Source: Mytilus edulis (lineage: Eukaryota; Mollusca; Bivalvia; Mytilida; Mytilidae). Taken from it: 64,000 bases of DNA. Shown one piece after another: positions 12,614 to 24,639 of this stretch (positions are counted from its first letter, which is position 1; the number at the start of each line of letters is the position of its first letter). Location: assembly GCF_963676685.1 (NCBI RefSeq), contig NC_092351.1, positions 38,802,733 through 38,866,732 of the forward strand, in the 5' to 3' direction. The notes under the pieces are model-generated. The model was not told the DNA's origin. It searched no databases and was given only the letters and a program-made list of their open reading frames with translations. Made by a program: the position numbers and the translations under genes.

Positions 12614-13873
12614 CAGGGGTTAAAAATGTTTGTTACAGCTGACTAGCCCAGGACCTTTTGGCAGCAGGATTTTACTAGCCCTGTTGGAAGAACTGCTAGT
12701 CCATCAAAACTGACCTGCTAGCTCTAGCATGTCTTAAAAATCAAGATTTTGCTGCATAACACAAAGTGGGTGACCTTTGTTTTGAAGGAGACATTATACA
12801 CTGTATTTAATAATTTTTGTTGATCTGCTATTTATTCTGTTGGTGCTTAACCTAACTTAGGTGTTCCCACATTCAAAGCAGACGTTTTATTGGCGTGCTT
12901 GGGGCAATATTCACAGAGCATCGTCTGTTTTTTTCATCAGCAACAGCCTACCTTACCAGGGGAATCATTGTGTCCCAGTTCTGCCAACTTTTCGGGAAGT
13001 AAATGCGTGATTTTTTGGCCAAATTGTAAAGATTAAAGAGAAAAAACAATAGATCAAAGGAAAATGCCGCCAAATAAGCCTGAAAATGTGTGAGTATCAA
13101 GCTAAAGACATGAAAGGCTTGCTGTCTTGGACACTATAAAAAAATTTCCCGCTTTTCCGGGTCGTATTTGGCATTTTTGGGGGATGAATTTTCAGCCTTG
13201 TTACCCCCTTCATCTACCGTTTTTCGTTTTGAAACTGATGAAGTTCCTGGGGTGAGTGCGACTTGGCAGCCCTGCTGTCCTGGACACTATTAATTTTTTT
13301 TCTGCGGCTTTTTCCTGTCGTATTTAGCATTTTTGGGGGATCGTAACTCCTTTCATCTACCGTTTTTCGTTTTGAAACTGACGAAGTTCCTGGGGTTCCT
13401 GTACTAAAATATTAAGAAATATTTTGTTGCATGGTTTCGTGCTCAAGAGCTGTGCGACAAGAAGGGTCAATACCGATCAATACATCATACCCTCAAATAT
13501 CTTTAATAATTTGAAAATATCGGCATAAGTAATGTACAATACCCCAGGCCATGGTATGAGAAATCGATATTTAAAGTACGAGAATTGCAATCAACACATG
13601 ATACCAGGCCACCCAGACTTATTTGTTCTATTTTTAAAATATGTACAACAGGACCTGTACAAACCAGTTCAAATTCTTGGAATCCCGGATGACTTAATTG
13701 AATCGGATTGGCTAACATAGAGTAGTGATGAAGGGATTTTCCAGTTTCTATTTTGGAAACGTCAAGAATTTTTTGTTACTAGTCCGTCGGGCATATCGGG
13801 TTACACATTTTAATTGCCCGAGGCGTAAATGATCTAGTCCCAGGCGTGGGGCTAGTGGATTTTTTAACCCCTG
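12614..13873 (-). mobile_element. hAT-like element with 6-bp target duplication
   Basis: The 1260-bp element starts with CAGGGGTTAAAAAT and ends with the inverted ATTTTTTAACCCCTG. AAGCAA lies directly outside both ends (12608-12613 and 13874-13879), a perfect 6-bp target duplication. CAGGGG termini are typical of hAT elements; a 6-bp duplication is unusual because classical hATs make 8 bp, though short-duplication variants are known to me. On the - strand, running down from about 12921, a short frame begins MLCEYC and continues HANKTSALNVGT. This weakly recalls the zinc-finger region of some hAT transposases. The frame is otherwise interrupted, so the copy is non-autonomous. Confidence 0.65.
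13121..13397. repeat. tandem duplication inside the hAT-like element
   Basis: Two diverged units begin at about 13121 and 13274. Both contain GCTGTCYTGGACACTAT, CATTTTTGGGGGAT, TTTCATCTACCGTTTTTCG-type and TTTTGAAACTGAYGAAGTTC blocks. The period is about 153 bp. Confidence 0.7.
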
Positions 13874-14050
13874 AAGCAAGATGTTGTATGATTGCTAATG
13901 AGACAACTTTCCACCAGAGAACAAATGACATAGAAATTAACAACTATATAGGTCACCGTACAGCCTTCAACAATAAGCAAAACCCATAAATTCATCAGTA
14001 GACTATGCCATAAGAAAAAAGATGGCACACAATATTTGACACTACACAAG
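13874..14050 (-). repeat. dispersed repeat family A, reverse orientation
   Basis: It starts directly at the right target duplication of the hAT-like element with TGTATGATTGCTAATGAGAC, the reverse complement of the family A end block. TAGGTCACCGTACAGCCTTC follows. The hAT-like element therefore seems to have inserted at the end of an existing family A copy. Confidence 0.75.
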
Positions 14051-14059
14051 TTTAAAGAC

Positions 14060-16181
14060 CTTAATTATATACAATAGTACATCAGTGCCTTATTTTGTAC
14101 AGACAATTAGGGGGAGGGGGATTTAAAGAACACAATTATCTAACATTAAAATGAGGACAATTTGAAGAAAAAAAAAATGTTTTTTTTATTCATTCAATTT
14201 ACAGATTTTATCACTTTAAAAATTCCTCAAAAGTTAAAAATCTTATGAAAACAAGAACAGAAAAGGAATATGCAATGTATAAAGATTGTCCTGTTTACCA
14301 AAGCAATCAGTCATGAATGAGATGGGCAAACATACACCATTACATGTTTTCAGTGAGAACAAAGAAAGACAACTCTTCTTACACTTTGGAATTAAATGCT
14401 AAATTTTTGGTTTGTTATTTTCAGACATTTCTAATTGAAATGAGATAGCTTCTCTCGAATATTAATCGTCAATATTGGCAAAAAAATTACCTCATCATAT
14501 CTCTTTGACACATTTCCAATTTCCATTCTTAATTTTATGACATTTTTTTGACAGGATTCAGGAAAAAAATCACAACAAAACTGAAAATTATCCTGGATTA
14601 CTCTGATACGGCGTTATAAGATATACAATGTCATTGTGTATTTCTATGTTGAATTACCAACGTTACTATTATTGTATAAACTGAAGAACCTTTTAGGAAT
14701 TTATCTGCAAGATCTTTATATTTTTTGTGTCGCAGCATGTGCCCCGGGAAAATGTCATTTACCTCCCCTTCATAATACATTTTAACGCGCCAAATTGAGT
14801 TATCTCCCGTTGACCTTACTTCAGAATGAATAATTTGTATGATCTTGTATGCAGACATGACCAAAAAAACCAACAACGTATTGTTTTTGTATATATATAT
14901 ATTAAGACATTAAATGATTTCATACATACACATAAGAACACACAACGAGGATATGTCAAACAGAAAAAAACCTCAAAATAACATTTACATACATAATCAT
15001 TCTAATAAGACTCAGCTACTATTTTCAATGCTGCAATATTACATACAATTTGACTGCTGTTTTTTTCTTTGCTTGCTCGATACTTATAGAAGGGAAATAT
15101 GCAAAAAAAAAAAAAAAAAACATTTTTATATATTACTATGGTTGATCGTCAGAAACTGAATCCAGTGACAGTAGGGTTCGTGCAGGATTATATAGAAGTA
15201 GGGTTCTATTATATGAAAAAAATGAAACCGCTTTCACGGAACATTCAATTGTAGATAAGACATCCAAATCGCGTTCGTTGATATTGCAATATTGTAAAGT
15301 TATAAATATACACATTAAAAGATAACATGAATTACCAAAACTATAGTTTTACTCTTGATTGCCGATTAATTGAAATAACGTTCAGTTGCAAATATTCCAT
15401 GCATTTAAGATCGAAAACAATCATTTCCAGGTTAGACGAACTGGGCAAAGAAAGGCAAAATTTGACAGCAATCTAAAAATGCAGTTATGTTGAATAAGAA
15501 CATCGATGGACCTCTCAGAAGGTTCTTGTGAGTGCAAAGAACGTTACACTCCATACGAAGATTCGTGTGTTTTCCAACGCGACGTGACTCCGCATCAATA
15601 CCACGGAAACAAACTGGAAAATGTTTGCATCTGAGCGTTCCTAATGAAGATGCATACAGAACGCGCATTCCTGAAAATTCGGTTTGGTTCGGAGTGATAG
15701 TATCCTGTTTTTTTTTGTGATTTGTAAAAGTTCGATGAACATTAGATTTAACTACTAATAACACTGTCCGCACAGTATTGCTTTGAATTTCAATTATCAA
15801 TCAAGTTACATTTTACATCGTTTTTCTATTGATTATTAAGTATACAGTCAATATTGTTTTCAATCGCTAGGCCTAGGTCTACACAGACCAGTTCATTGAT
15901 AAATAATTTCATTATTAAAAAATAACTAACGAATAGTATTTTTTTAAATATTTTTTTTACAAAAGAAACTAACTGTTCATTCTTCGGAACTATTATTTTG
16001 AAATATATACCTTATTAAAATGATATATGAGTTTTACCTATACCTGAGGTGAATCAATATACATAAAATTTATATTTCTAGAGTGTCGATCGACAAGTGG
16101 GTTTTAAACTACATAAATTTAGCTTCTATTTAACTATCTCTTTGTATTATGTGTTAAATTTTCTTCTGAGAGTGGATAAAA
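14060..16181. other. region upstream of the MIF-like gene; weak ORFs only
   Basis: Two - strand ORFs are longer than expected from chance in such AT-rich DNA: 14631-14876 (81 codons) and 15432-15800 (122 codons). Neither resembles a family I know and I see no splice context. The 15.5-15.7 kb stretch is more CpG-rich than its surroundings, so a promoter or untranslated exon is possible. A poly-A run lies at about 15102-15120. Confidence 0.35.
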
Positions 16182-16301
16182 ATGCCGGGGATTCATTTAG
16201 CTGTGGATTGTAGGACCAATGTCCCAAAACAGTCTATAAGGAAAGATTTTTTAAGTAAATTTACCGATTTTTTAGCAACAAAATTCAACACGGAAGCCAA
16301 G
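16182..16301 (+). CDS. MIF: MIF-like gene, exon 1
   Basis: This exon has 40 codons from ATG (Met-Pro-Gly-Ile) to GCCAAG, followed by the donor GTAAGA. It ends in phase 0. An earlier in-frame start is not needed, because the Pro after Met is the functional N-terminus of the family. Confidence 0.82.
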
Positions 16302-19300
16302 GTAAGAATTGATCAATGTTAGTTTACTTCTGTTGCATGAACTTTGCATATAGGAGGTAGTAGATTTTAGAAAATACACATTTCACGAAAAGGGGGACTG
16401 TATACTTGTAAAAACGTGGGTAAAAAAAACTAAGTGAAAGACAATGTAAGATGAAGACTCAACAGTAGATGAGCGGCGATAACTCGCGTCATATATTTCA
16501 ATTGCACTGAAGGATCAAAGGAACGGCAACAACATCGATAACTATTAATTTTCTAACATTGGTAATTTAGTCATGTCGCAGGGAGCATAACTGTAACAAA
16601 TCTGTGAGGGCAAGGGATCTTTTACTATTCAAATTTTCCATAAAGTTTGATGATATACTTGAACTATATGGATACTGAATTATTTATCACTTGCTGAACG
16701 TCCGCTGGTGAACATTGCTTATTTTAGGTAAACAAGGTAGGAACACAGGATTATATGAGTCAAGTGCATACATTTTCGTCATTGCATTGAAAATGACTAC
16801 ATTAAAAAATAAATCTGTTATAAGTCATTACTCAAATAGATACTATATACAATTGTTAAGTGAAAGTAAATAGAAGACATGCTTTGTATACTTGATTACT
16901 TCTCTGTATAATAATGGAATAATAACCAGTCAAAGAAAAAAAGACGTTAAAAAGTCGTTTGGCAGTGTTCCCAAATTATATATAAACACATCTGATTTGG
17001 TGTTTAAACCTAAATACTAAATAAATAAATGCATTCTATCTGCATTTAAATTAATCAAACCATTGAAAAGGTCGCCAATAACACCATCGAGATAGGCGGT
17101 AGCTTTACATAATGTTCCTATAGAAAAGATCGATTTTATTGAAACCAATTTATAAGAAATTTTCATATTTATTTTATTTTCTATATAAAAAGCGAAACTA
17201 TACACACTGAGGTTCGATTAAATGTTGAATATTCTATTGACGCCTCAGTATATATTATTATTGGAGTGCGCTCTGCCGTATGACATTACAAACCCACTAC
17301 ATAAGGTGAAGAAAGTAGATATGAATATGTACGGAGAGAAACACAAAAAACCGATATACAAATTAAGATTCGCTTCATCAGAGTATAAATGTTTTCATTT
17401 TGTTTGGAGTTTGTATATGCATGAATTTGCTTTGACAGACTGCTTGTTGGTTTGGGGGATAAAAAGGGGGGCACAAACAAAAATTCCAATATTTCATTAG
17501 AAAGTTTCAGCTCATTTCTATTGATTTGCCTCTGAATTAACACTTAATGCCAAGCACATATCTATAAACTCAACAGGGATCTGTAGATACCACAAAGTTT
17601 TTCACTCTCTAGTCGATTTATCTCTCTCTGGCGCTCCCGTCTCTGCTGTACGATTCTGTTAATTGATATTTTTTGGAAACGGTGCTACGAGTTCTTGCCT
17701 ATACATGGAACATTTCAGTCACTTAGTGAAAATAATGATTTTTTTTTGTTGGAATCTTGATACGATTAAGGCAGCCATAAGGTTTTAATTTGGGTAAACT
17801 AAGGGTTTTGATATTGCAGTGTATTCATTTGTACAAGGAGTATTGTTTATTCCATTAACCTGCTGCCTTTATATGATCCGTTTAAAACATCTGCTGACAA
17901 TCTAGATATATATACAGATGGTCGTAAGTTTTTCGCTTTTAATCAGGCACCATTTTGCTGTTTATATAAAAAGAAGAAGATGTGGTATGATTGCCTCTGA
18001 GACAGTTTGCCACCATAAACCACGTGAAGTAAAAGATAGCAAAAAAGTTCATGTTTACTGCCTCCTGCAAGACAGTCATGTATTCTTAATGTACATTGTA
18101 CTAGAACACACCCGTGATATCGCGGGTCCGTGACTGATATATTATAACTATGCGTATGCCTTATTTTAGTATTGGTATTGTCATCTGATAAAGTCATGCC
18201 GATTATAACATGTATAAGGTGCACAGTTTTATCTGTTTTCAAAATATTTCTGTTTGAACCCGTCGACCTGGAACCTATCAATTATTGGTAATATTAATAA
18301 TTTGGAAAACAAAAGGGCCTGGAATGGAATATTTTTTACTCAACAGTATACAGTAAAATTCTAAATACACTGTTTGGTGGTGCGCCTGTCTGATGCGGAA
18401 CGTACAGATAAGGTAATGGGTAACTATTGGTATCGGTGTCGGACTCGATCCGGAACTTCATAATTATTGGCAATATTAATTACGTGGAAAACAAATGGGC
18501 CTAGAGTGGTGTAATTTTTAATCAACACCATTGTACTATATTAGTTATATATAAAGTTGAATTCTTTGATTCATCGTTTTTACGTGATGACGGCTGACAA
18601 ATTGGACCTCGTAATTTTAGTATTATAGATGTCATTGAGTCAAATATTTGTGACTGTTCATTTGATTTAATTAAATCTAAAGTAACACACATAAATTATC
18701 TTACATTTTAGAATATACAAGTAGAAATACAAACAGATATTTTGATGATGAGGGCAGGATCTTCATCGCCAATGATGAATATGAATTTCTACCACAACTC
18801 AGATAAAGTGGATCAAAAATCAAAAACTTCCTGTGCAGCTATCATTGCCGAATTTATGGGAGAAGAACTAAAATTACCTGTTGACAGGTGAGATATATAG
18901 AACAAAAGTAGCAGTATAGTAACAATTAAACACACCAAATAAAATTGAGAATGGAAATGGGGAATGTGCCAAAGAGACAACAACCCGACCATAGAAAAAA
19001 ACAACAGCAGAAGGTCACCAACAGGTCTTCAATGCAGCGAGAAACTCCCACACCCGGAGGCGTCCTTCAACTGGCCCCTAAACTGCAAATATATACTAGT
19101 TCAGTGATAATGAACGCCATACTAATTTCCAAATTGTACACAAGAAACTAAAATTAAAATAATACAAGATACTCTATTGCATTGTGGACAGATATATTCC
19201 TCACTAACTTTCTGAATTTCATGCTATAATCATTTTCTACATAAGAAAAAAGCCTGTACCAAATGACGGTTGTTATTCATTCGTTTGATGTATTTGAGCT

Positions 19301-19958
19301 TTTGGTTAAAGGGGAACATGAAGTTGATCCGATACTAGAAGTAGAGTCAACAACATAAGAACATCACAAACATACACATTGCTTTGCTCATTGTGGAAGG
19401 CCGTACGATGACCTATAGCTGTTAATTTCTATGTCATTTAGTCTCTTGTGAAGAGTTGTCTCATTGGCAATCATAAAATATCTTCTTTTTTATACATACA
19501 GTTTTTGTGATTTCACACATATACACAGATCCTAAATTCAAGACTTCGATATTTGGAATATAGTTTCTTCAAAAACCGCATGTTGGAAGTTTTTAAAAAT
19601 TAATGAATTTAGGAAGATCTATCGAATCAAAATGGTCCAAGATTATTAATGGTGTCGTATCATACCTCCTTTCATACAGAGAAAAATATTAAAATGGCAC
19701 TTAGACAATATTAACGACCAAAAACGTTTGTATATAGGAAACGAACGTTTCAATGAGAGTTTCATTAACGTTTTCCTCCGTTTTAGAGTGATACGAATGT
19801 TTGTTTGTAACAGGATTATATCAATACATATTCACATAAAAAACTTCAAAATATAGAAAGTAACAATACAATCTTTGTACCAGTAGTAGTAATGACATAT
19901 TTTTATTTTTTATTTCAGGGTGCTAGTTTTATTTTTTGACACGAGAAAATGTACATGA
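16182..19958 (+). CDS. MIF: MIF / D-dopachrome tautomerase-family protein (3 exons)
   Basis: Exons 16182-16301, 18712-18887 and 19919-19958 join in frame (GT donors after each, AG acceptors before exons 2 and 3) to give 111 residues, close to the family's usual 115-118. The protein starts Met-Pro, the proline that becomes the N-terminal catalytic base of the tautomerase after Met removal. The N-terminal strand, an amphipathic helix ending FLATKF, a central AGSSSP block and the helix plus strand LKLPVDRVLVLFFD follow the MIF order. MIF-family proteins are secreted or cytosolic trimers with cytokine and keto-enol tautomerase activity. The C-terminus is odd: it stops at FFDTRKCT, about ten residues early. 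The assignment between MIF and its paralogue DDT is not settled. An ATTAAA at 20200-20205 could serve as the poly(A) signal. Confidence 0.82.
17970..18060 (-). repeat. dispersed repeat family A fragment in MIF-like intron 1
   Basis: GTGGTATGATTGCCTCTGAG, ACAGTTTGCCACC and the following block match the reverse-oriented copy at 13874 with many changes. Confidence 0.5.
18250..18540. repeat. two-unit tandem duplication in MIF-like intron 1
   Basis: Units near 18255 and 18440 share CGGAAC/GGAACCT, ATAATTATTGGCAATATTAA-type, TGGAAAACAAAWGGGCCT and a block ending in ATCAACA. The period is about 185 bp. A related CACCCGTGATATCGCGGGTC motif just upstream recurs near 31447. Confidence 0.6.
18712..18887 (+). 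CDS. MIF: MIF-like gene, exon 2
   Basis: The acceptor ACATTTTAG precedes AATATACAA and the donor GTGAGA follows GTTGACAG. The exon carries 58 codons plus two bases. It encodes the central strand, the AGSSSP block and the second helix (CAAIIAEFMGEELKLPVD). Confidence 0.82.
18944..19090 (+). repeat. dispersed repeat family E
   Basis: Blocks GGGGAATGTGCCAAAGAGAC, AACAACCCGACC, AGGTCTTCAATGCAGCGAG and CCGGAGGCGTCCTTCAACTG also occur in order at 41063-41222. This copy lies in intron 2 of the MIF-like gene. Confidence 0.75.
19375..19495 (+). repeat. dispersed repeat family A in MIF-like intron 2
   Basis: CATTGTGGAAGGCCGTACGA, TGACCTATAGCTGTTAATTT and GAGTTGTCTCATTGGCAATC are all present; the copy is well preserved. 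Confidence 0.75.
19919..19958 (+). CDS. MIF: MIF-like gene, exon 3 (short terminal exon)
   Basis: The acceptor TATTTCAG is followed by GGTGCTAG. In frame the exon gives RVLVLFFDTRKCT and a TGA. A run of six T lies in the exon. An alternative frame of the same DNA continues past the stop and contains the residues CNGHSTIT, which looks like the canonical MIF tail. Confidence 0.7.
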
Positions 19959-20329
19959 GAAATTGACTTGTAATGGACATTCTACTATTACCTAGTAGAA
20001 GTAAACGTTGTATTTACTTAAAACATGTTATCAAAACTTGCAAACAGTTTACATTTATTTTCAGTGCTTATGTGGTATCAAGTATTTGATTAATTCAATT
20101 TAAATGCTGTCCTTTTATCAAAAGTAGAACAAAGTCAATAATTCGATTTGTTTTTACAATGTGTCGTAATATGTAAATAGAGTAAATATTTATTATACGA
20201 TTAAATTATAAAATATTTTAAATTTGATGTTGTTATGCATGTGAATGGTCTGTGATCAACAACTGGTACTGTCAGAAAAGTTCATTTTACAACGGTAACT
20301 AATTTTGCAAGGGATTTAATCGAAGTCCC

Positions 20330-20850
20330 TAAGAACTCTGCCTGAAATGGAATTCAGAGAAGTAATGTGACAATGTCCCCCGAAAACAAACAGTCCGAAC
20401 CTTAACCTCACATAAATACATGTAATAAGGAAATCTATAAATATGGGAATATATTTTTACTGCGTTCATACAGCAAAAGAGACTCGAAAGTTAAAATCTA
20501 TGGAACCATGGAAGATTTTAATGTTGAAAGGTTTGGTAGAAAATCCCTTTTTAAAAGTAAATGGAGATTAAATTCAAAACACATTCGTTATTTTGCCAAA
20601 ATGTAGTTTAAATCATGCTTTTTTCATATTTATAATAAAACAACACATTTTCAAACTAATCGTGTTAAATTGATTGTATTAAGTTTGAGAATATAACTTT
20701 TATAATGTGCTTTCAGAAAAGAAAAAAATAAATAGAACTATTGTCCCTGAACTCATTTTCTTTACAAAGCAAAACGATGATAATGTACTGTACATTCCTT
20801 TATAAAAATAAGTGCATCTGAATTATCTCTCCTTAAAGCACTATATAATA
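20330..20850. repeat. possible decayed relative of the TTAA-flanked element at 30480
   Basis: Shared blocks with 30480-31047 include TTTTGCCAAAATG, ATGCTTTTTTCA, GAACTCATTTTCTT and ATTATCTCTCCTTAAA, in the same order. Termini cannot be defined, so this is tentative. Confidence 0.35.
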
Positions 20851-21539
20851 AGATATAAGATATACCTTGCTTCCTTGAAATGGAGAGTCTTATACAAATG
20901 AATTACATTCCCCTCTCAAAGCATATTTCATTCAGTAAACTTTTTTGCTATTAAACAATCACACATGGCGAAAGACAATGAAACTATCACAACACATTTC
21001 CGTTTCCTTTAAAAGTTCCTATAACATATCACATCACTTTGACTAATCAGATAAGTTAAAATTTTGCTGTTTCCCTTCCTTTATTTTTTGTCTTTACGTG
21101 TTTTTTGCCATAGCGTGATCAGTTTATTTTTTTTCAAGAATTTGTAGAGTGATACTGTACAAATCCTTGATTTTTTTAATTTCCCTTTCTGTATCCTTCG
21201 CCTCTCTTCTTTAAGTATATATATATGGTAAGAAAGTCATTATCGCTTTGTTGGTGTTGTTAATAGATTTATTTGTTTTTAAAATTACAGGTATTTGCAC
21301 TTCGGATAATCTGGTAAAACGGGAGATAACTCGAATATAAATAAAATTCCATCACGGATTACAAATACACAAGGATAAATACAAATCTTTAAAATACACA
21401 AGTCTTATAAGAGGGGGCCTCTTATTCTAAGTCCAATTCTGAAAAGTACACGTTATGTCGCTTTTCTCGATAAATGAGATCCACACATTAATAATCTCAA
21501 ATTTTTGTCTTTCATATACATTTTTAAGCTTTACACTAT

Positions 21540-21850
21540 ATGCAAACCACTCTCTACAAGAGACCAAAAGGACACAGAAATTACCAACTATAGATCACCA
21601 TGCGGCCTTCAACAATGATTAAAGCCCAAACCGCATAGTCAGCTATAAAAGGCCCCGAAATAACAATGTAAAACAATTTAAACGAGAAAACTAACAGCCT
21701 TATTTATGTAAAAAAATATGATAGAACGAAAAACAAATATGTAACACATAAACAAACGACAACCACTGAATTACAGGCTACTGTAAAATGTAGCATGTTA
21801 AAAACCCGACGTAACATGTCAGTCTTGTACACGTTTAGCTCATATTTATA
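21540..21850 (-). repeat. dispersed repeat family A, long reverse copy
   Basis: CAAGAGACCAAAAGGACACA, AACTATAGATCACCATGCGG, CCTTCAACAATG and CAACCACTGAATTACAGGCT are the reverse complements of successive family A blocks. Confidence 0.7.
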
Positions 21851-22244
21851 TTAGGTTGAAATATTATAGTCCTGCATAACATTAAGCTTACCAATAGATG
21901 TTTAACAACCATTCAACCATCCACATGGTGTGGATTTAAGCATTTATATGTAAAAGTACGGTCTTCAATGAGGAAGTCCATACCGTAGTTTAAAACTTTT
22001 TGAGTTATCTCGCTTGAATCTTGAATCAGTATAAAGTGTTTTTGGCCTCGAATGTACCTGAGAAATGCACATGGAAAACAGTCGTGATAAAAATCAAACA
22101 TCAACTCAAACTTGTGACTAAGAATCTGATGTACAGTAGTTGTCGTTTGTTTATGTAATTTATACGTGTTTCTCGATTCTCGTTTTTTATATAGACTAGA
22201 CCTTTGGGTTTCCCGTTCGAATGGTTTTACACTAGTAATTTTTG

Positions 22245-22390
22245 GGCCCTTTATAGCTTTTTGTTTGGTGTGAGCCAAGGCTCCGTGTTGAAGGCCGTAC
22301 ATTGACCTATAATGGTTTACTTTTATAAATTGTTATTTGAATGGAGATTTGTCTCATTGACACTCACGGCCACATTTTCCTATATCTATC
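22245..22390 (+). repeat. dispersed repeat family A variant
   Basis: It contains GTTGAAGGCCGTACATTGAC, CTATAATGGTTTACTTTTAT and GTCTCATTGACACTCACGGC. The CTATAATGGTTTAC variant recurs at 27975-28075. Confidence 0.65.
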
Positions 22391-22639
22391 ATACATTTTG
22401 TTCATGAATAGCACGCTAGACCATTTCTTTGAAACATGATAAAGTATTTTTTTATAATTTGAGTTTGACAAACGAATACGTACCTGCTTCCAGTGAATTG
22501 GCTTTCATTGTTTATGAAAAAAAGTTTCATAATTATATTTATCGCTAGCATTACATGTAACGTTATGTATAAAGTGTAAAAATAAAAATACTGAAAAATA
22601 TATAAATTGTTGACACAAAGATATGTCGCGCGGTTTGTC

Positions 22640-23260
22640 ATTTAGATCGATAGTATAATGAAAATGAAGACAATGGTAATTATTCAAAGTCAATGAACCA
22701 TGACTGATGAAGCAGAACCAAAGAACATCAATGATACGAAATGTCAATGTTTATAATTATACTGCACACCACACTGTTGACTATATAATCAGAAGTCTTT
22801 CCATTCAAACAACCTAAACACAAACTTTCACTAGTATTTGTAAATTATATATTTCAACGTCAATGAATCATGATGAGGGACCGAGCGTGCAAGGGCTCTT
22901 TATAGCCAGAAAAGGTTGTTAAAAGCTTCCATGTGTTGTCATGATGAGGGATGGGATGTTTCACATACCATGGAGATTTTTTAAGCATGGACATTTTACT
23001 AGAAATTTAAACTTTAAAAGAAATCCAACATGCGATTTGAGATACCATTTTAAATATCATTGACTCAATATTAGTGGTTCATCTTAAACTGGTCTTATAT
23101 TCATCACAAAGTTCAACATGTAAACTATGCAAAAAAAAAAATTAAATAAATCAAGGTCAATATTCCATGACTGAGGGGCATGACCAATAAATTTTCATGG
23201 AAATGAGATGTGCTAATGCTTATACATCTGAATACAAAATACCATGAGCCACCACTATTA
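22640..23260. other. no gene; short recurring blocks
   Basis: The blocks TCAATGAACCATGACTGA, TCAATGAATCATGATGAGGG and TCAATATTCCATGACTGAGG recur at about 22690, 22860 and 23158, spaced irregularly. No ORF is supported. Confidence 0.4.
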
Positions 23261-23269
23261 TTTTCCCTT

Positions 23270-24150
23270 AAACTGACCCAACCATTAAGACAATAACGAT
23301 CAAAACCAAGGAGCAAACAAAGACTCCCAAAACCAATTAAGGGACATCTACATCAACAGTTATAAATAATAAATAAGAAACAACACGGACTCCATTAAAA
23401 ACCGGGAGTGAAATTAGGTGCTCCGGAAGGGTAAGCATTTCCTGCACCGTATACCGTGCATCTGTCGTGTTATTTCTTTGTTCAGTTCGGTAATGATGGA
23501 AGGTTATTATGACTGAGGAAGAATATCAGATAGGATTTCTGAAACACTTTTGTTATAACGGTCAATCAGCTCATGATGGCGACCGTAAAATTTCTTTGAT
23601 TAATTTGATCATGGAAGTATTATATTGACAATATAATACAATATAATACTTCCATGATTTGATTGATTCATAGCCCTGTCTTAGCAACTTTTAAGAAAGC
23701 AGTATTCCTCGTTCAACAAAATCAACGTACTTTAGGCTAGCTTTAGAGTAACGTATCAATTGAGACACATATACTCCTATATATATATATGCTGGTGCTG
23801 CTGGGATGTTGCTATGCAGAAATGGAAATTTGACTATAGGAAAATTAAAATCATCGCGTTTCTCATAAATTTTGGTATTCAACCTACCATCAGTAGTCAG
23901 TTCGAGAAAAAGGTCTAAATATGAAGCAGATTTATCTGTGTCGGTAGTTGTCGGTAGTATCTTTAATTTCAGGTTCCATTGGATATATTAAATGTAAGTG
24001 ATCACTGAATCTATTATTATTAAGAGACAGTACACCATCAATATATCGAAAGGTGAAATTAAATAAACTTATGCCTTTAATATAAGCAATATTTTCATAG
24101 TAAATAGACAAGGGCCAAATAATCTCCATGGAAGTTAGATGTGACAATGC
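23270..24150 (-). pseudogene. reverse-transcriptase retroelement relic (C-terminal part of ORF plus 3' region)
   Basis: Reading down the - strand, broken frames give FRYIDGVLSLNNNRFSDHLH, LIYPMEPEIKDTT, DKSASYLDLFLELTTDGRL, NTKIYEKRDDFNFPIVKFPF, NIPAAPAY and QLIRYSKA. They end with SKKFYGRHHELIDRY, NKSVSEILSDILPQS and a stop at 23507-23509. YIDG sits where an active polymerase has YIDD. I recognise this order from unclassified reverse-transcriptase ORFs common in molluscs and fish; a Penelope-like origin is possible but unproven. The 3' flank contains TGCTTACCCTTCCGGAGCAC, also seen after the related fragment at 47891. Frameshifts, in-frame stops and a hairpin insertion show that it is dead. 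Confidence 0.75.
23608..23658. repeat. perfect 20-bp inverted repeat (hairpin)
   Basis: ATCATGGAAGTATTATATTG at 23608-23627 is exactly the reverse complement of 23639-23658, with an 11-base AT-rich loop. It interrupts the reverse-transcriptase relic between the codons for QGYESIKS and KKFYGR. Confidence 0.85.
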
Positions 24151-24639
24151 TGATACATCTGCATACGAAATATCATTGATTTACCATTGGTGAAACTGAA
24201 CAATTCACGAACTAATATATTGTTGATGCCTTTGATGCCACCGCCGAAAACACAACGCCCAAGTCTCGCTTTTTTTACTTCCCTGACAGGAGACAAAAAT
24301 GGGCGAAACAAGTGGCAACTGATTTAATAACCCTTTATTTTCATTCAATTCTATTCCTGTATTCTGTTCTCTTTTATGACCATGCCTTTTATAAATATAG
24401 ACAGTACTTAGAAGTTAACAATTAAGATTTCTTTTTTTTTTATTCTGACTATAGCACTTGTATATCTTCAAACATTAATTTCAAGACTATTGCATATACA
24501 TATAATTACATTAGGTGTATGTTTCATTATAAAACGTTATTCTGATTGGCTAACTGCACATCACGTGTTATTCCTTAAGCAATTGCATTACACAATAAAA
24601 CTTATCATTCATGATAACATGTGGTCCCACAATAAAGTG

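Noticed and set aside
14631-14876. 81-codon - strand ORF (IWRVKMYYEGEVNDIFPGHM...)
   Set aside because: It looks protein-like but contains the recurring GGGAGATAACTC word and has no recognised homologue or splice partners.
15432-15800. 122-codon - strand ORF upstream of the MIF-like gene
   Set aside because: Longer than most chance ORFs, but no family is recognised and no promoter or splice evidence is seen. Described only within the region entry.
21913-22302. 129-codon - strand ORF
   Set aside because: Its first part is the antisense of a family A repeat and the rest has no recognised domain or splice context.
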